Source: Acidocella sp.
GTDB taxonomy: Bacteria > Pseudomonadota > Alphaproteobacteria > Acetobacterales > Acetobacteraceae
Direction of reading: 5' to 3'
DNA: 35,288 nt
Assembly: GCA_026224875.1 (NCBI GenBank)
Contig: JAMFRU010000101.1
Span: 1 to 35,288, forward strand
Shown: piece by piece, positions 8,148 through 17,018 of the stretch
Layout: each line of letters begins with the position of its first letter
How positions within the stretch are numbered: the stretch's first letter is position 1
The notes under the pieces: generated by a model
What the model was told of the DNA's origin: nothing
The model's input: the letters and a program-made list of their open reading frames with translations, nothing else
Database searches by the model: none
Translations under genes and position numbers: made by a program

Positions 8148-8185
8148 TTGCACAAACTATACATGTGCAACGGGCTCCATGGCAA
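8148..8185 (-). promoter_or_regulatory. candidate promoter and overlapping inverted repeat
   Basis: On the minus strand, TTGCCA (8185-8180) is followed after 18 bp by TATAGT (8161-8156), a reasonable sigma-70-type pair for the glycosyltransferase gene at 8084. A perfect 6-bp inverted repeat, TTGCAC (8148-8153) and GTGCAA (8165-8170), flanks the -10 box with an 11-bp spacer, as a repressor operator would. Based only on sequence pattern. Confidence 0.35.
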
Positions 8186-8245
8186 TCAATTTGCCGCGGC
8201 GGGGTCCTAACAAAAAACGCTTTTTATGTGCAAATCATTCAAAAT

Positions 8246-8260
8246 ACAGGGTTTCCCTGT
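8246..8260 (-). terminator. possible terminator of the rfb operon
   Basis: Inverted repeat ACAGGG / CCCTGT with a three-base loop, 12 bp after the rfbD stop on the minus strand, followed there by ATTTTG. The stem is only 6 bp and the T run is short, so strength is uncertain. Confidence 0.45.
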
Positions 8261-8272
8261 AACGTTTTGTTG

Positions 8273-9163
8273 TTACCCGGCTGTGTCGTGTGCCAGTAAA
8301 CCCCGCACAACCCCCGGCAGACTTACCCGCCAGTCCGGCAAGGTCACACCAAAAGTTTCCGTAAGCTTACTGCAGTCAAGCCGTGAGTCTGGCGGGCGGC
8401 GGGTCGGCGTCGGCCAATCCGCGGTGTTGATGGCCTGCACCTCGGGTGCGGCATAGCCCAGTTTCGTGGCTTCCTCGAAGATTGCGCAGGCAAACCCATA
8501 CCAGGTCGTCTCCCCGGCGCCGGTCGCGTGAAAAATCCCGCGATATTTTTCGTCCCACCCCGCATCGAGCGTCTCGGCGATGGCGAGGATGGCGGTTGCC
8601 AGATCAACCGCCGCCGTCGGCGTGCCGCGCTGGTCGCCGACCACGCGTAACACCGGCATTTTCCGTCCGGCAGTCAGCATGGTACGGGCGAAATTCTTGC
8701 CGTGCGCGGCATACACCCAGGCGGTGCGTAGAATAACGGCGTTGGCGCCACTGGCCAGGATCGCCTCCTCGCCATCGCGCTTGGTAACGCCGTAAATCCC
8801 CGTGGGCCCGGTCGGGTCGGTCTCCATATAAGGTGCTGCCTTATTGCCGTCGAACACGTAATCGGTCGAGACATGGATGAAGGGAATGCCGGCTTCCTCG
8901 CACAGCCGCGCCAAAGCCAGCGGCCCAAGGTGGTTGCCGGCCACCGCCGCCGCGTGCTCAGTCTCGGCCTTGTCCACCGCGGTATAGGCGGCGGCGTTAA
9001 TCACCATATCCGGCCGGGCTGCCTCGAAACACGCCGCCACCGTCTCCGGATGCTCGAAATCAAATTCCGGCCTTGCCACGGCCTTAAATTCAATGCCGCG
9101 CGCCGTGCAAAGTGTGACCAGCGCATGGCCCAGCTGGCCGGAGCTGCCCGTGATCAAAATCAT
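8273..9163 (-). CDS. rfbD: dTDP-4-dehydrorhamnose reductase
   Basis: 296 residues, the normal length for RmlD/RfbD. It reduces dTDP-4-keto-L-rhamnose to dTDP-L-rhamnose with NAD(P)H, the last step of donor synthesis. The N-terminus holds the Rossmann motif ITGSSGQLGHAL (residues 4-15; G-x-x-G-x-x-G). The SDR catalytic set is intact: STDYVFDG (about residues 98-105) and Y-G-V-T-K-R (about 123-128, the Y-x-x-x-K pair). The C-terminal RRPPDSRLDCSKL is typical of the family. The gene starts inside the end of rfbC with a 4-bp ATGA overlap, indicating translational coupling, and is the last gene of the operon. Confidence 0.97.
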   Translation of the reverse strand: MILITGSSGQLGHALVTLCTARGIEFKAVARPEFDFEHPETVAACFEAARPDMVINAAAYTAVDKAETEHAAAVAGNHLGPLALARLCEEAGIPFIHVSTDYVFDGNKAAPYMETDPTGPTGIYGVTKRDGEEAILASGANAVILRTAWVYAAHGKNFARTMLTAGRKMPVLRVVGDQRGTPTAAVDLATAILAIAETLDAGWDEKYRGIFHATGAGETTWYGFACAIFEEATKLGYAAPEVQAINTADWPTPTRRPPDSRLDCSKLTETFGVTLPDWRVSLPGVVRGLLAHDTAG

Positions 9164-9720
9164 GAATAGGTGAACCAGGTCTCGTTTGCATCAAACGCCG
9201 GCGCCACGCGGTCCTTATCGGAGAGTTTTGCCTCGCCCGGCGCCACCGGCCAGGGCAGGGCCAAAGCCGGATCGTTCCACACCACGGCGCGCTCGGCGGC
9301 TTTGTCATAGCCGGACGTCACCTTGTAGATCACCTCGGTATTCGGCAGCACCGTGCAGAACCCGTGCAGGAATCCGCCCGGCACCCAGATCTGTTTCCAG
9401 TTCTCTTCCGAAATCTCGGCCGCCACCCATTTGCCGAAGGTAGGCGAGCCCTTGCGGATATCCACCGCCACATCCCAGATCGCGCCCTTCACCACCCGCA
9501 CGAGCTTGCCCTGCACGCTGGGGGCCAGCTGACAATGCAGCCCGCGTATGGTTCCCACCTCGGCCGAAAAACTATGGTTATCCTGCACGAACTGCGCACC
9601 GAACCCCTCGGCCGCCAACTTGCCGGCATTCCAGGTCTCGGAGAAAAACCCACGGCTATCGCCAAACTTCCCTGGGGTAATCAGTAACACTTCCGGAATA
9701 TCAAGTTTTTCGATCTGCAT
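9160..9720 (-). CDS. rfbC: dTDP-4-dehydrorhamnose 3,5-epimerase
   Basis: 186 residues, full length for RmlC/RfbC, a cupin-fold enzyme that epimerises C3 and C5 of dTDP-4-keto-6-deoxyglucose. Visible family features: DSRGFFSETWN (about residues 21-31), FVQDNHSFS, GTIRGLHCQ with the catalytic His (about residue 62), KLVRVVKGAIWDVAVDIR, the WVPGGFLHGFCTV block and NTEVIYKVT with the conserved Tyr. WNDPAL and LSDKDR complete the C-terminus. The start codon shares one base with the rfbA stop (TAATG) and the end overlaps rfbD by 4 bp, so it is translated in step with both. Confidence 0.97.
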   Translation of the reverse strand: MQIEKLDIPEVLLITPGKFGDSRGFFSETWNAGKLAAEGFGAQFVQDNHSFSAEVGTIRGLHCQLAPSVQGKLVRVVKGAIWDVAVDIRKGSPTFGKWVAAEISEENWKQIWVPGGFLHGFCTVLPNTEVIYKVTSGYDKAAERAVVWNDPALALPWPVAPGEAKLSDKDRVAPAFDANETWFTYS

Positions 9721-10601
9721 TATACATGCACCCCTTCGGCGATATCATGGAGAATACGCCCCAGCTCGGTCTTGCTGATCAACGCCGCCCGCGCCTTCAA
9801 CTGCGCCTTATCGATCAGCCCCATGCGGAACGCCGCCTCTTCCGGGGAGCCGACAAGATTGCCCTGCCGGTCCTGGATTGTCTGCACGAAGGTTGCGGCC
9901 TGCAACAGGCTGTCGGGCGTGCCGGCATCGAGCCAGGCCGTGCCGCGCCCCAGCCGCTCCACATGCAGCGTGCCTTCCTGCAGATACAGCTGGTTCAAAT
10001 CCGTAATCTCAAGCTCGCCACGCGGCGACGGTTTGATGGTTTTCGCCAGCTCGACCACGCGATGGTCGTAAAAATACAATCCCGTCACCGCCCATGGAGA
10101 AGTCGGGTGTGTCGGCTTCTCGACGATCTCAATGGCCTTGCCGTCGGAATCGAACGACACCACGCCATAACGTTCCGGATCGCGCACCTGATAGGCGAAC
10201 ACCGTCGCCCCCTCGGGCCGGGCCGCGGCAGCGCGCAGCAAGGTCGAGAGATGATCGCCATGGATCAAATTATCACCCAGGGCCAGTGCGCAGGGCTCAC
10301 CATCGATCCAGGTCTCGCCGATGAGAAACGCCTGCGCCAGCCCATCCGGACTCGGCTGCTCGGCATAGGTGATGCGGATGCCCAGATGCGCGCCGTCATG
10401 AAACAGGCGCTGGAACTGCGGCAGATCCTGCGGCGTGGAGATGATCAGCACCTCGGTAATACCCGCCAGCAGCAAGGTGCTGAGCGGATAATAAATCATC
10501 GGCTTGTCATATACCGGCAGCAGTTGTTTGGAGCTGGCCTGGGTAATCGGGTGCAGCCGCGTACCCGAACCACCGGCCAGAATAATACCTTTTTTAATCA
10601 C
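9720..10601 (-). CDS. rfbA: glucose-1-phosphate thymidylyltransferase
   Basis: 293 residues from the GTG at 10601. It makes dTDP-glucose from dTTP and glucose-1-phosphate, the first step of the rhamnose pathway. The N-terminus shows the nucleotidyltransferase signature [16 protein letters not shown] and then [19 protein letters not shown]; further marks are [45 protein letters not shown] and [16 protein letters not shown] at 10601 is preferred over the upstream in-frame start at 10658. It gives the standard N-terminus and a 4-bp GTGA overlap with the end of rfbB, whereas the longer form adds 19 residues with no family counterpart. Confidence 0.95.
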   Translation of the reverse strand: MIKKGIILAGGSGTRLHPITQASSKQLLPVYDKPMIYYPLSTLLLAGITEVLIISTPQDLPQFQRLFHDGAHLGIRITYAEQPSPDGLAQAFLIGETWIDGEPCALALGDNLIHGDHLSTLLRAAAARPEGATVFAYQVRDPERYGVVSFDSDGKAIEIVEKPTHPTSPWAVTGLYFYDHRVVELAKTIKPSPRGELEITDLNQLYLQEGTLHVERLGRGTAWLDAGTPDSLLQAATFVQTIQDRQGNLVGSPEEAAFRMGLIDKAQLKARAALISKTELGRILHDIAEGVHV

Positions 10602-11653
10602 GCTTTTGCTCCCCCGAGGCGCTGCCCGGCATATGTCTTGGCCTGAATCCCACGCCACCAGGCCTCGTTATCGAGATACCATTGCGCCGTCACGCGCAAG
10701 CCGCGCTCGAAATCGTGTGCTGCCTCCCAATGCAGTTCCTTCTCCGCCGTGGTCGGGTCGATCTCGTAGCGGTGGTCATGCCCGGGCCGGTCGGTGACGT
10801 ATGTAATCAGCCGCTCCCGCGCGCCCGCCTTGCTCGGCAGTTTCTCATCAACAATGGCGCAGATCGCCTTCACCACGTCGATATTCTTGCGCGGCTGGCG
10901 CGCCCCGATGCAATAGGTATCCCCCGGTACGCCGCAGGTCAGCACTTTCAGTAGCGCCTCGGCATGGTCATCCACAAACAGCCAGTCGCGCGTGTTCACC
11001 CCGGCGCCATAAACCGGCAGCGGTTTCTCATCGATGGCGTTGATCAGCATCAGCGGGATCAATTTTTCGGGAAACTGCCATTTGCCATAATTATTGGTGG
11101 TGTTGGAAACAATCACCGGCAGGCCGTAGGTATGCATCCAGGCCCGCGCTAGATGGTCCGATGCCGCTTTGCTCGCCGAATAAGGGCTGCGCGGGTCATA
11201 GGGCGTGTATTCGTTGAAGGCGGGGTCGCCATCCTCCAGCGCACCAAAAACCTCATCGGTCGAAATATGATGGAACCGGAAATTCTCGCGCTTCTCGCCG
11301 GAGAGAGTGGCAAAGTACGTCCGGGCCGCCTCCAGCAGCAAAAACGTGCCGGTCACATTCGTGTGAACAAAATCCGCCGGCCCATCGATCGAGCGGTCTA
11401 CGTGGCTTTCGGCCGCCAGATGCATCACCGCATCGGGCTGGTGTGCCGCGAACGCCGCATGCATCGCCGCCAGGTCGCAGATATCGGCTTTCACCAGCAG
11501 ATGGCGCAGGTTGGCACCGGTCTCCTCCAGCGCCTCTTCCGAGGCCGCATAGGTCATCTTGTCGATATTGATGATTTCGTGCCCGGCGCGGATGGCGCGC
11601 CGTACCACCGCCGAACCGATAAAGCCGCATCCGCCGGTGAGAAGAATTTTCAT
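10598..11653 (-). CDS. rfbB: dTDP-glucose 4,6-dehydratase
   Basis: 351 residues, normal for RmlB/RfbB, an extended SDR that converts dTDP-glucose to dTDP-4-keto-6-deoxyglucose with bound NAD. Motifs: [17 protein letters not shown] (G-x-x-G-x-x-G, residues 4-20), [27 protein letters not shown] with the catalytic Asp-Glu pair, [11 protein letters not shown] (Y-x-x-x-K), [12 protein letters not shown], and [15 protein letters not shown]. The usual N-C-S-N-N-Y-G-P block reads [10 protein letters not shown] here, a visible variation just before FPEKL. It follows the large glycosyltransferase gene after 41 bp and couples to rfbA. It is the first Rml gene of the run, so order is B-A-C-D. Confidence 0.97.
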   Translation of the reverse strand: MKILLTGGCGFIGSAVVRRAIRAGHEIINIDKMTYAASEEALEETGANLRHLLVKADICDLAAMHAAFAAHQPDAVMHLAAESHVDRSIDGPADFVHTNVTGTFLLLEAARTYFATLSGEKRENFRFHHISTDEVFGALEDGDPAFNEYTPYDPRSPYSASKAASDHLARAWMHTYGLPVIVSNTTNNYGKWQFPEKLIPLMLINAIDEKPLPVYGAGVNTRDWLFVDDHAEALLKVLTCGVPGDTYCIGARQPRKNIDVVKAICAIVDEKLPSKAGARERLITYVTDRPGHDHRYEIDPTTAEKELHWEAAHDFERGLRVTAQWYLDNEAWWRGIQAKTYAGQRLGGAKA

Positions 11654-11694
11654 GCGCGCCGTTCCATAAATGAGACCAATTCGGGGCTGTTCAA

Positions 11695-14600
11695 TCAGAC
11701 CTTTTTGCTCCTGGCAACCGGTTTGGTCTTTTTCTTTGCCTCACCCGCCAGCAGTTGGGCCTCAACGCGGGCCAGGTCCGCCGCCTGCGCCGTCCGGGCC
11801 GGTTTGCCGAGTTTCAGCTGCTTGGCCGCCAGTGCCTGCATCCGGGCAATTTCAGCCACATGCGCTTGGCGGGAGAGGCGTTGCGTCACCCCGCCGCCAT
11901 GCCGCCGGTGCGTATTCAGCGGTGCTGCAACATAGGCAACACTCCCCTCCTGCGCCGCCAGCGCCAGATACAGCCGCCAATCCCCCGCCAGCTGCCAGCT
12001 GCCGAGGTCAGGCACCGCATCGAGCGCCTGCAACAACGCCGCCCGCCGCCACAACACCGCGCTCACATTGGGAATGAGGTTGCGTAACGCCAGATTTGCC
12101 GCTGCAAAATCTCGCGCCGGCCAGCTGCCGGAGGCGAGCAAATCCTTGGCCCCGGCATCAAAATAATAGCGCTGGTAGCTGGGCATCACCTGCACCCCGT
12201 CCGCATCCACGGCGCGGCTGTCGGCAAAGGCCAGCAGCGGGTGGTCCGCCGCGGCACAGGCTGCCACAAGCCTCGCCAGCAACGCAGGGTCAGCATCATC
12301 ATCCGCCTCGCACAGCCAGATATATTCGCCCTTGGCTGCCTCCGCCGCCCGCCGCCATTGCGCGAACACCCCGGCATTTTTGTTATTGGCGATCACCCGC
12401 ATCTCGCGCCCGGCCTCTGCCGCCAATCGCACCGCCATCTCGACGGAATCATCGGTGGACGCATCATCCAGAAACAGCACCTCCGCCACCGGATAATTCT
12501 GGGCAAACACGCTCCCCAGCCGCCCTGGCAAATAACGCGCATAATTATAATTCAGCACCGCCACGCTCACCTGCACCAGCTCCGGCGCCACCAGTTGCAA
12601 CAGCCGATCCACGTAGGTACCAAAATCGAATTTTTGTTCCGCCATCGCCGCCAGGCGCGGGCGATTTTTTTCAAGCTGCTTATGGTCCAGCAGCGAGGCC
12701 AATGCCGCCGCAAACCCATCCACATCCGCCATCGGCACAACAATCCCGGCGGCCTCGGCGCGCAGCAATTCGGGTATGCCGCCGCTCTCGTCAAACGCCA
12801 CACACGGCACGCCGGTGGAAAACGCCTCCATCACCACGGTCGGCAGCGGGTCCTCGCGCGAGGTCAGCGCCAGCACATCCGCGGCTGAAAAATACCCCCC
12901 GACATCCTCGGTAAACGGCACATGCGTAAAGCAGCCGGCAGCCGTGGCAGAAGCTATCTCCGGCCCCAGATAAATGCTCATCGCGGCCTCGATATTGCCG
13001 GCCCAGACGAAATGCACATCCTTGCGCTGGCTCGCAAACTTGCGTGCCATTTGCAAAAACAAATCGAATCCCTTGCGCAGATGCGCATAACCGGCGCCGA
13101 GCACCAAAAACTCCTTGTCGTTCAAGCCCAGCCCAGCCCGCACCTTGGCCCGCGCCGCCGCATCAAACCGCAAATTCTGGTAATTGCCCTGCGCCAGCAC
13201 CACCCCGTTCAACCCGTCCAGCCCAGTCGCGCCGGTAAATTTGTCGCGCAAAAACCCGGAGGAAAACACCACCTGCCGCGCTGCTTCCGCACCGCGCCTG
13301 GCCTGCGCCTCCAGCTGATGTTCCTGCAGCAATTGCGGCAGTTCATGCACCAGCAGACTCACCCCAAACCCTTTGCGCGCCAGCCACGGCACCACACGCG
13401 CGGCGGCGGCGGTATTCACAATGGCGCTGCGCACCCCCTGAGCCCAATACTTGTCCAGCAGATTATCGACCACCTCGCGGTCCCCCGCCACCGTCACATC
13501 CACGTTTCGATAATACTGGTCCAGCAGCGGCCCCGCGCGCAGCAGCAGCACATGCACCTGCAACCCGCGCTGGCGTTTGAGCCGGCGCGCGATGTTCAGC
13601 AACAGCAACTGTGCCCCATGCGGTTGCGCATCATGCCCTACCAGCAATATCCCACCGGCAAGCTCTCCGGCATCGCGCGCGCATATCGCCCGCGCCGTGG
13701 CGTTCAAATATGCCGCACCCGAATACAGATCGGGCTCCAGATACGCCCCCTCGGCCCATTCATTCCAGGCGTTCACGCAGATAATCCGCTCGCCATGAAA
13801 CAGATTCTTCTCCGCGTATTCCACAAGCTTTTCCAGCCACCCCTGATACAGCGCCGGCGTGGCGCCATGCAGCACCAGCCCCTTGCCCTCGCGCCTGGGG
13901 TCATTATCCCACCCCGGCACGATGGTTTTTATCAACGGATAATCCGGGGCGGGCAGGTGCCGCGAGGTCTCGGCAATATCCGCATAATCATGCACGGTGG
14001 CGGAAAACCCCAGATCCAGCGGCTCCAGCGTGTCCGGGGTCCGCCTCGTCTCCTGGCTGATCTTATGCGGCGGAAATTCCACCGCCCCATCCAGCCCGTA
14101 AGGCGTGGGGTCATAATCCTCGCCCATGCTCTGCGCCATGATGATGAGCGGGTTCTCGCCATGCGCCGCGCGGAACATTTCCCGCCATCGCGCAATCCGT
14201 ACCCGCGCCCCGGGGATGATCGCGACACGATAAATCATCAACAGCGGCCGGCCCTCGATGCGGATATAACGCGCATCGGCGAACATCGCGGCGAAATGCG
14301 CGACAAGCGCGTCGTCATCGCTCATCAGGTACTCCTGGGCGATGAGCACCTCATGCTCCATGCCATCCCAACGCCTGGTCCAGTTCTCATTGGCCCACAT
14401 CGCGCAGAAGGAAAAATCCAAGCTCTTATCGGCCAGAAACTGTTCCAGCGGCTTTTCCAGCAGCCGGTGGCGGTTGAACCAATAGGTGTAGAACACAAAG
14501 CCTTCGAGCCCCGCCCCCTTGGCCATCGCCACCTGGCGGCGCAATGTTTCGGGATCGTCGAGCGAGTAGAACCCCAGGTCGCGCGGCACACGCGGCTGCT

Positions 14601-15462
14601 GGTGCCCAACGAAGCGCGGACTGGCGCGCATCAAATTGGTCCAATCGGTAAACCCCTTGCCCCACCACGCATCATTCTCGGCCACGCGGTGAAATTGCGG
14701 CAGATAATACGCCAGCAATTTTGCCCGCCGCACCGCCTGCGCGGGGGCTGGAGAAAATTCCTCGAAATGCGGCGCCGGGCGGGTGGCATTACGCACCATC
14801 GCCGCCACATCGCGCCGCTCCTCCGGGCTGGTCAGCATGCCCGGCTGGCTGTCGCGGTTGGCCAGATAGTGCAGCAGTGGATTCTGCCCCTGCAATTGCG
14901 CCCCGTAGCGCTGTTGGTAAAACTTCAGGTCGAACACCGCCGCCGGGTTGCGCCCCTCTTTAACCCCAAAGACGCAAAAATGCTCAAACGGATCGATCCG
15001 CGAGCGCGCCACATCCGGGTTGCTGTCCAGATAAAACGCCGGGTCGAACACCGGCACAGGGCTTACCTGTCCAGTCTCGCGCCGCTCCAGAAAATGCCGC
15101 AAACAGCCATCCTTTGGGCCAAGCCCATAGGTGGCACGATACCAGCCCGTATCGAACCGGGCTGAGGGGTTACGCCCCTCCGCCTCGCCGAACGCGATAT
15201 AATGCAGCAGCGGATTAATCCCCGCGCTCGCAATTTCGGGGTAGCTGGCCAGATACCATGCGGTATCGAAATAAGGGTTCGGGTTCGCCCCCTCACGCCA
15301 GCCGGCGTTACAGAAATGCTCAACCCCGTCCCCGCCCCGTCCCGCCAGCTCGCGATGCTGCCCGATATACCAGCCCGGCATGAACAGCCCGCTCTGGCGT
15401 ATAACATGGATCTCGGTCTGCAACTGCTGTGCGGTCAAGGGCAAAATCTCCAACGCCATCAT
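11695..15462 (-). CDS. multidomain glycosyltransferase (repeat region + WbsX-like + GT4 + GT2)
   Basis: 1255 residues with four parts. Residues about 30-230 carry repeats of the kind F-D-x-x-W-Y-L-x-x-Y-P-x-x-A ... NPLLHYIAFGEAEGRNP, found at the N-termini of large surface-polysaccharide glycosyltransferases. Residues about 246-590 match the WbsX / GH99-like domain: LLAYYLPQFHRVAENDAWWG, FTDWTNL, FVFYTYWFNRHRLLEKPL, MWANENWTRRWDG and NAWNEWAEGAYLEPD. Residues about 600-960 look like a GT4 GT-B domain (VLGAGYAHLRKGFDLFLQMA, VLALTSREDPLPTVVMEAFS). From about 963, VSVAVLNYNYARYLPGRL, FLDDASTDDS and LCEADDDADPALLARL mark a GT2 domain. Such proteins assemble rhamnan- or O-antigen-type chains. Its position directly before rfbBACD supports a rhamnose-containing product. 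The C-terminus is Lys-rich. Confidence 0.9.
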   Translation of the reverse strand: MMALEILPLTAQQLQTEIHVIRQSGLFMPGWYIGQHRELAGRGGDGVEHFCNAGWREGANPNPYFDTAWYLASYPEIASAGINPLLHYIAFGEAEGRNPSARFDTGWYRATYGLGPKDGCLRHFLERRETGQVSPVPVFDPAFYLDSNPDVARSRIDPFEHFCVFGVKEGRNPAAVFDLKFYQQRYGAQLQGQNPLLHYLANRDSQPGMLTSPEERRDVAAMVRNATRPAPHFEEFSPAPAQAVRRAKLLAYYLPQFHRVAENDAWWGKGFTDWTNLMRASPRFVGHQQPRVPRDLGFYSLDDPETLRRQVAMAKGAGLEGFVFYTYWFNRHRLLEKPLEQFLADKSLDFSFCAMWANENWTRRWDGMEHEVLIAQEYLMSDDDALVAHFAAMFADARYIRIEGRPLLMIYRVAIIPGARVRIARWREMFRAAHGENPLIIMAQSMGEDYDPTPYGLDGAVEFPPHKISQETRRTPDTLEPLDLGFSATVHDYADIAETSRHLPAPDYPLIKTIVPGWDNDPRREGKGLVLHGATPALYQGWLEKLVEYAEKNLFHGERIICVNAWNEWAEGAYLEPDLYSGAAYLNATARAICARDAGELAGGILLVGHDAQPHGAQLLLLNIARRLKRQRGLQVHVLLLRAGPLLDQYYRNVDVTVAGDREVVDNLLDKYWAQGVRSAIVNTAAAARVVPWLARKGFGVSLLVHELPQLLQEHQLEAQARRGAEAARQVVFSSGFLRDKFTGATGLDGLNGVVLAQGNYQNLRFDAAARAKVRAGLGLNDKEFLVLGAGYAHLRKGFDLFLQMARKFASQRKDVHFVWAGNIEAAMSIYLGPEIASATAAGCFTHVPFTEDVGGYFSAADVLALTSREDPLPTVVMEAFSTGVPCVAFDESGGIPELLRAEAAGIVVPMADVDGFAAALASLLDHKQLEKNRPRLAAMAEQKFDFGTYVDRLLQLVAPELVQVSVAVLNYNYARYLPGRLGSVFAQNYPVAEVLFLDDASTDDSVEMAVRLAAEAGREMRVIANNKNAGVFAQWRRAAEAAKGEYIWLCEADDDADPALLARLVAACAAADHPLLAFADSRAVDADGVQVMPSYQRYYFDAGAKDLLASGSWPARDFAAANLALRNLIPNVSAVLWRRAALLQALDAVPDLGSWQLAGDWRLYLALAAQEGSVAYVAAPLNTHRRHGGGVTQRLSRQAHVAEIARMQALAAKQLKLGKPARTAQAADLARVEAQLLAGEAKKKTKPVARSKKV

Positions 15463-15498
15463 GCCTGCAAGCAGCCGTATTTGTCACCCCGGCCCCCC

Positions 15499-15684
15499 TT
15501 AATGCGACCCAGGGCGCGGCTTAAAACATATTTTGCCGCAAAACGGGCCGGTCACGCGCGACGCCGCCGGGCTGTCTTCCTCACGCTGTGGGGTTTCACG
15601 CCATTCCGCAGCGCAGTCCCGATTTTCCAGCCCGCTCCCCACGCCCATCATGCGCAGCAGTATAAACCCCAATGCCTTCGTCAT
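15499..15684 (-). CDS. possible small protein of unknown function
   Basis: 61-codon open frame from ATG at 15684, beginning MTKALGFILLRMMGVGSGLE and ending PRPGSH. GGAGTGAGGGAC just upstream is a plausible ribosome-binding site. It lies in the 318-bp gap between the large glycosyltransferase and the divergent LysR gene, the position of many LysR-controlled targets. Composition is Arg/Pro/Ser-rich after a short hydrophobic start, I recognise no domain, and GC-rich sequence easily yields such frames. The rest of the gap shows no gene, only AT-richer sequence near 15735-15780 where the LysR promoter should be. Confidence 0.25.
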   Translation of the reverse strand: MTKALGFILLRMMGVGSGLENRDCAAEWRETPQREEDSPAASRVTGPFCGKICFKPRPGSH

Positions 15685-15780
15685 GTCCCTCACTCCATCC
15701 AGACCGCAAGGACTAGACCGGGCTGGGCAGGCTGCTCAAACGAGTATATCGTCGCTTTGGATAACTAGAGGTTATGTGAG

Positions 15781-16668
15781 TTGAAGCGAGGACAGCTGCC
15801 CTTAACCGCACTCCGCAGTTTCGAAGCCGCCGGCAGGCACGGCAGTTTTACCCGTGCCGCCCAGGAGCTACTGGTCTCCCAGGCCGCAGTCAGCCGGCAA
15901 GTGCGCGAGCTGGAAACCTGGCTCGGCCACGCATTGTTCGAGCGCCGCCACCGCCTGGTTACCCTAACCGCGCAGGGAAGCGAACTGCTCGACCAGCTCA
16001 CAATCAGTTTCGATGAGATCGACCGCCTGCTCGACGGGATAAAAACGGAAGCTGCCGCAATCATCCTGTCCATCAGCGTCGAGCCCTCCTTCGCCGCCTG
16101 CTGGCTGGTGCCCCGGCTAAACCGCTTCCGCCAGCTCCACCCCGACATCGACGTGATGCTGAACCCGGACTCCCGCCCGGCTGAATTCCGCACCAGCAAA
16201 ACAGAGCTGGCCATACGCTGGAGCGAAACCGCCACCACCTGGCCGCGCGTACAGGCCGCACATCTCGCCGACAACACCATGTCCCCGGTGCTATCGCCCA
16301 ACCTGCTCGCCTCCGGCCCGGCCCTGCAAAACCCAGCCGATTTACACCGCTATACTCTACTGCACGAAGACGACCGCAGCGGCTGGAACCGCTGGTTTCA
16401 AGCCGCCGCCGTCGCCGCCATAAGCCAGGACCGGGGCCCGCTGCTCACGGACACCGTGCTGGCCATTCAGGCCGCCGCCCGCGGGCACGGCGTGGCTTTG
16501 GCCAACATCCTGCTCGCGGAAGAGGATCTACGAACCGGCACATTGGTAAAACCGTTTGAGCTAGAAATACCCTACGGCGCCTACTGGCTTGTGGCTCCTG
16601 ATTTAACCAGGCTCAGCAAGCCCGCCCAGGCTTTCGCAAACTGGATAACGGCTGAGTTCGCGCCTTAA
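15781..16668 (+). CDS. LysR-family transcriptional regulator, GcvA-like
   Basis: 295 residues, standard LysR length. The N-terminal winged helix-turn-helix is clear: LPLTALRSFEAAGRHGSFTR, AAQELLVSQAAVSRQVRELE and GHALFERRHRLVTLTAQG (to about residue 65). The rest is the periplasmic-binding-protein-like effector domain. The layout, with PLTALRSFEAAGRHGSF and later YRLLHEDDR-type wording (YTLLHEDDRSGW here), matches the GcvA subgroup, but the effector is unknown. The start is a TTG at 15781 with GAGG about 9 nt upstream; no ATG fits. It may act on the divergent strand toward 15684. It ends 2 bp before the convergent SDR remnant. Confidence 0.9.
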   Translation: MKRGQLPLTALRSFEAAGRHGSFTRAAQELLVSQAAVSRQVRELETWLGHALFERRHRLVTLTAQGSELLDQLTISFDEIDRLLDGIKTEAAAIILSISVEPSFAACWLVPRLNRFRQLHPDIDVMLNPDSRPAEFRTSKTELAIRWSETATTWPRVQAAHLADNTMSPVLSPNLLASGPALQNPADLHRYTLLHEDDRSGWNRWFQAAAVAAISQDRGPLLTDTVLAIQAAARGHGVALANILLAEEDLRTGTLVKPFELEIPYGAYWLVAPDLTRLSKPAQAFANWITAEFAP

Positions 16669-16670
16669 AG

Positions 16671-17018
16671 TCACGTCTTGGGCGTCGCCATCTTCGTCAT
16701 TTGCCGAAACATGAATTGCGGCGCAACCCGGCTCATAATCTTCAACACATTGCTGAGACCGGGTCGAATTTCCAGCTTCCCGGCTTCAATCCCGGCGATA
16801 GCGCGCTTAGCGAGCACAACCACATCCATCCCCTTCTGGCCCTCCATTTCCGCCGCGAATTCGCCGCGAAACAAGGGTGTCTCAACGCCCGGCGGCGCCA
16901 GCTCAACAACCGTAACGTTCGTGCCGGCAGGCTGCACGCGCAGCGACTGCGTGAACGAATGCAGCCCTGCCTTTGCCGCGCAATACACAGGCGAAATCGG
17001 AATGGGGATAAAGGTCAG
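16671..17018 (-). pseudogene. short-chain dehydrogenase remnant (C-terminal half)
   Basis: Reading leftward from about 17018, the frame gives LTFIPIPISPVYCAAKAGLH, then SFTQSLRVQPAGTNVTVVEL, APPGVETPL and so on to the stop at 16671. This is the second half of a classical SDR of the DltE type: the active-site Y-x-x-x-K (Y-C-A-A-K) and the P-x-x-V-E-T-P-L loop are present. The N-terminal Rossmann half with the G-x-x-x-G-x-G motif is missing. Beyond about 17018 the frame turns into antisense of an HxlR regulator. A 105-residue ORF from GTG at 16988 exists but could not bind cofactor, so I call it a pseudogene. Confidence 0.8.

Noticed and set aside
9720-10658. Longer RfbA starting at 10658
   Set aside because: The extra 19 residues have no homologous counterpart, and the GTG at 10601 gives a GTGA overlap with rfbB, matching the operon's other coupled junctions.
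12922-15165. 747-codon open frame on the plus strand
   Set aside because: It is antisense to the multidomain glycosyltransferase, whose domains are unmistakable. The translation is His/Pro/Arg-rich with no motif, as expected of a GC-rich shadow frame.
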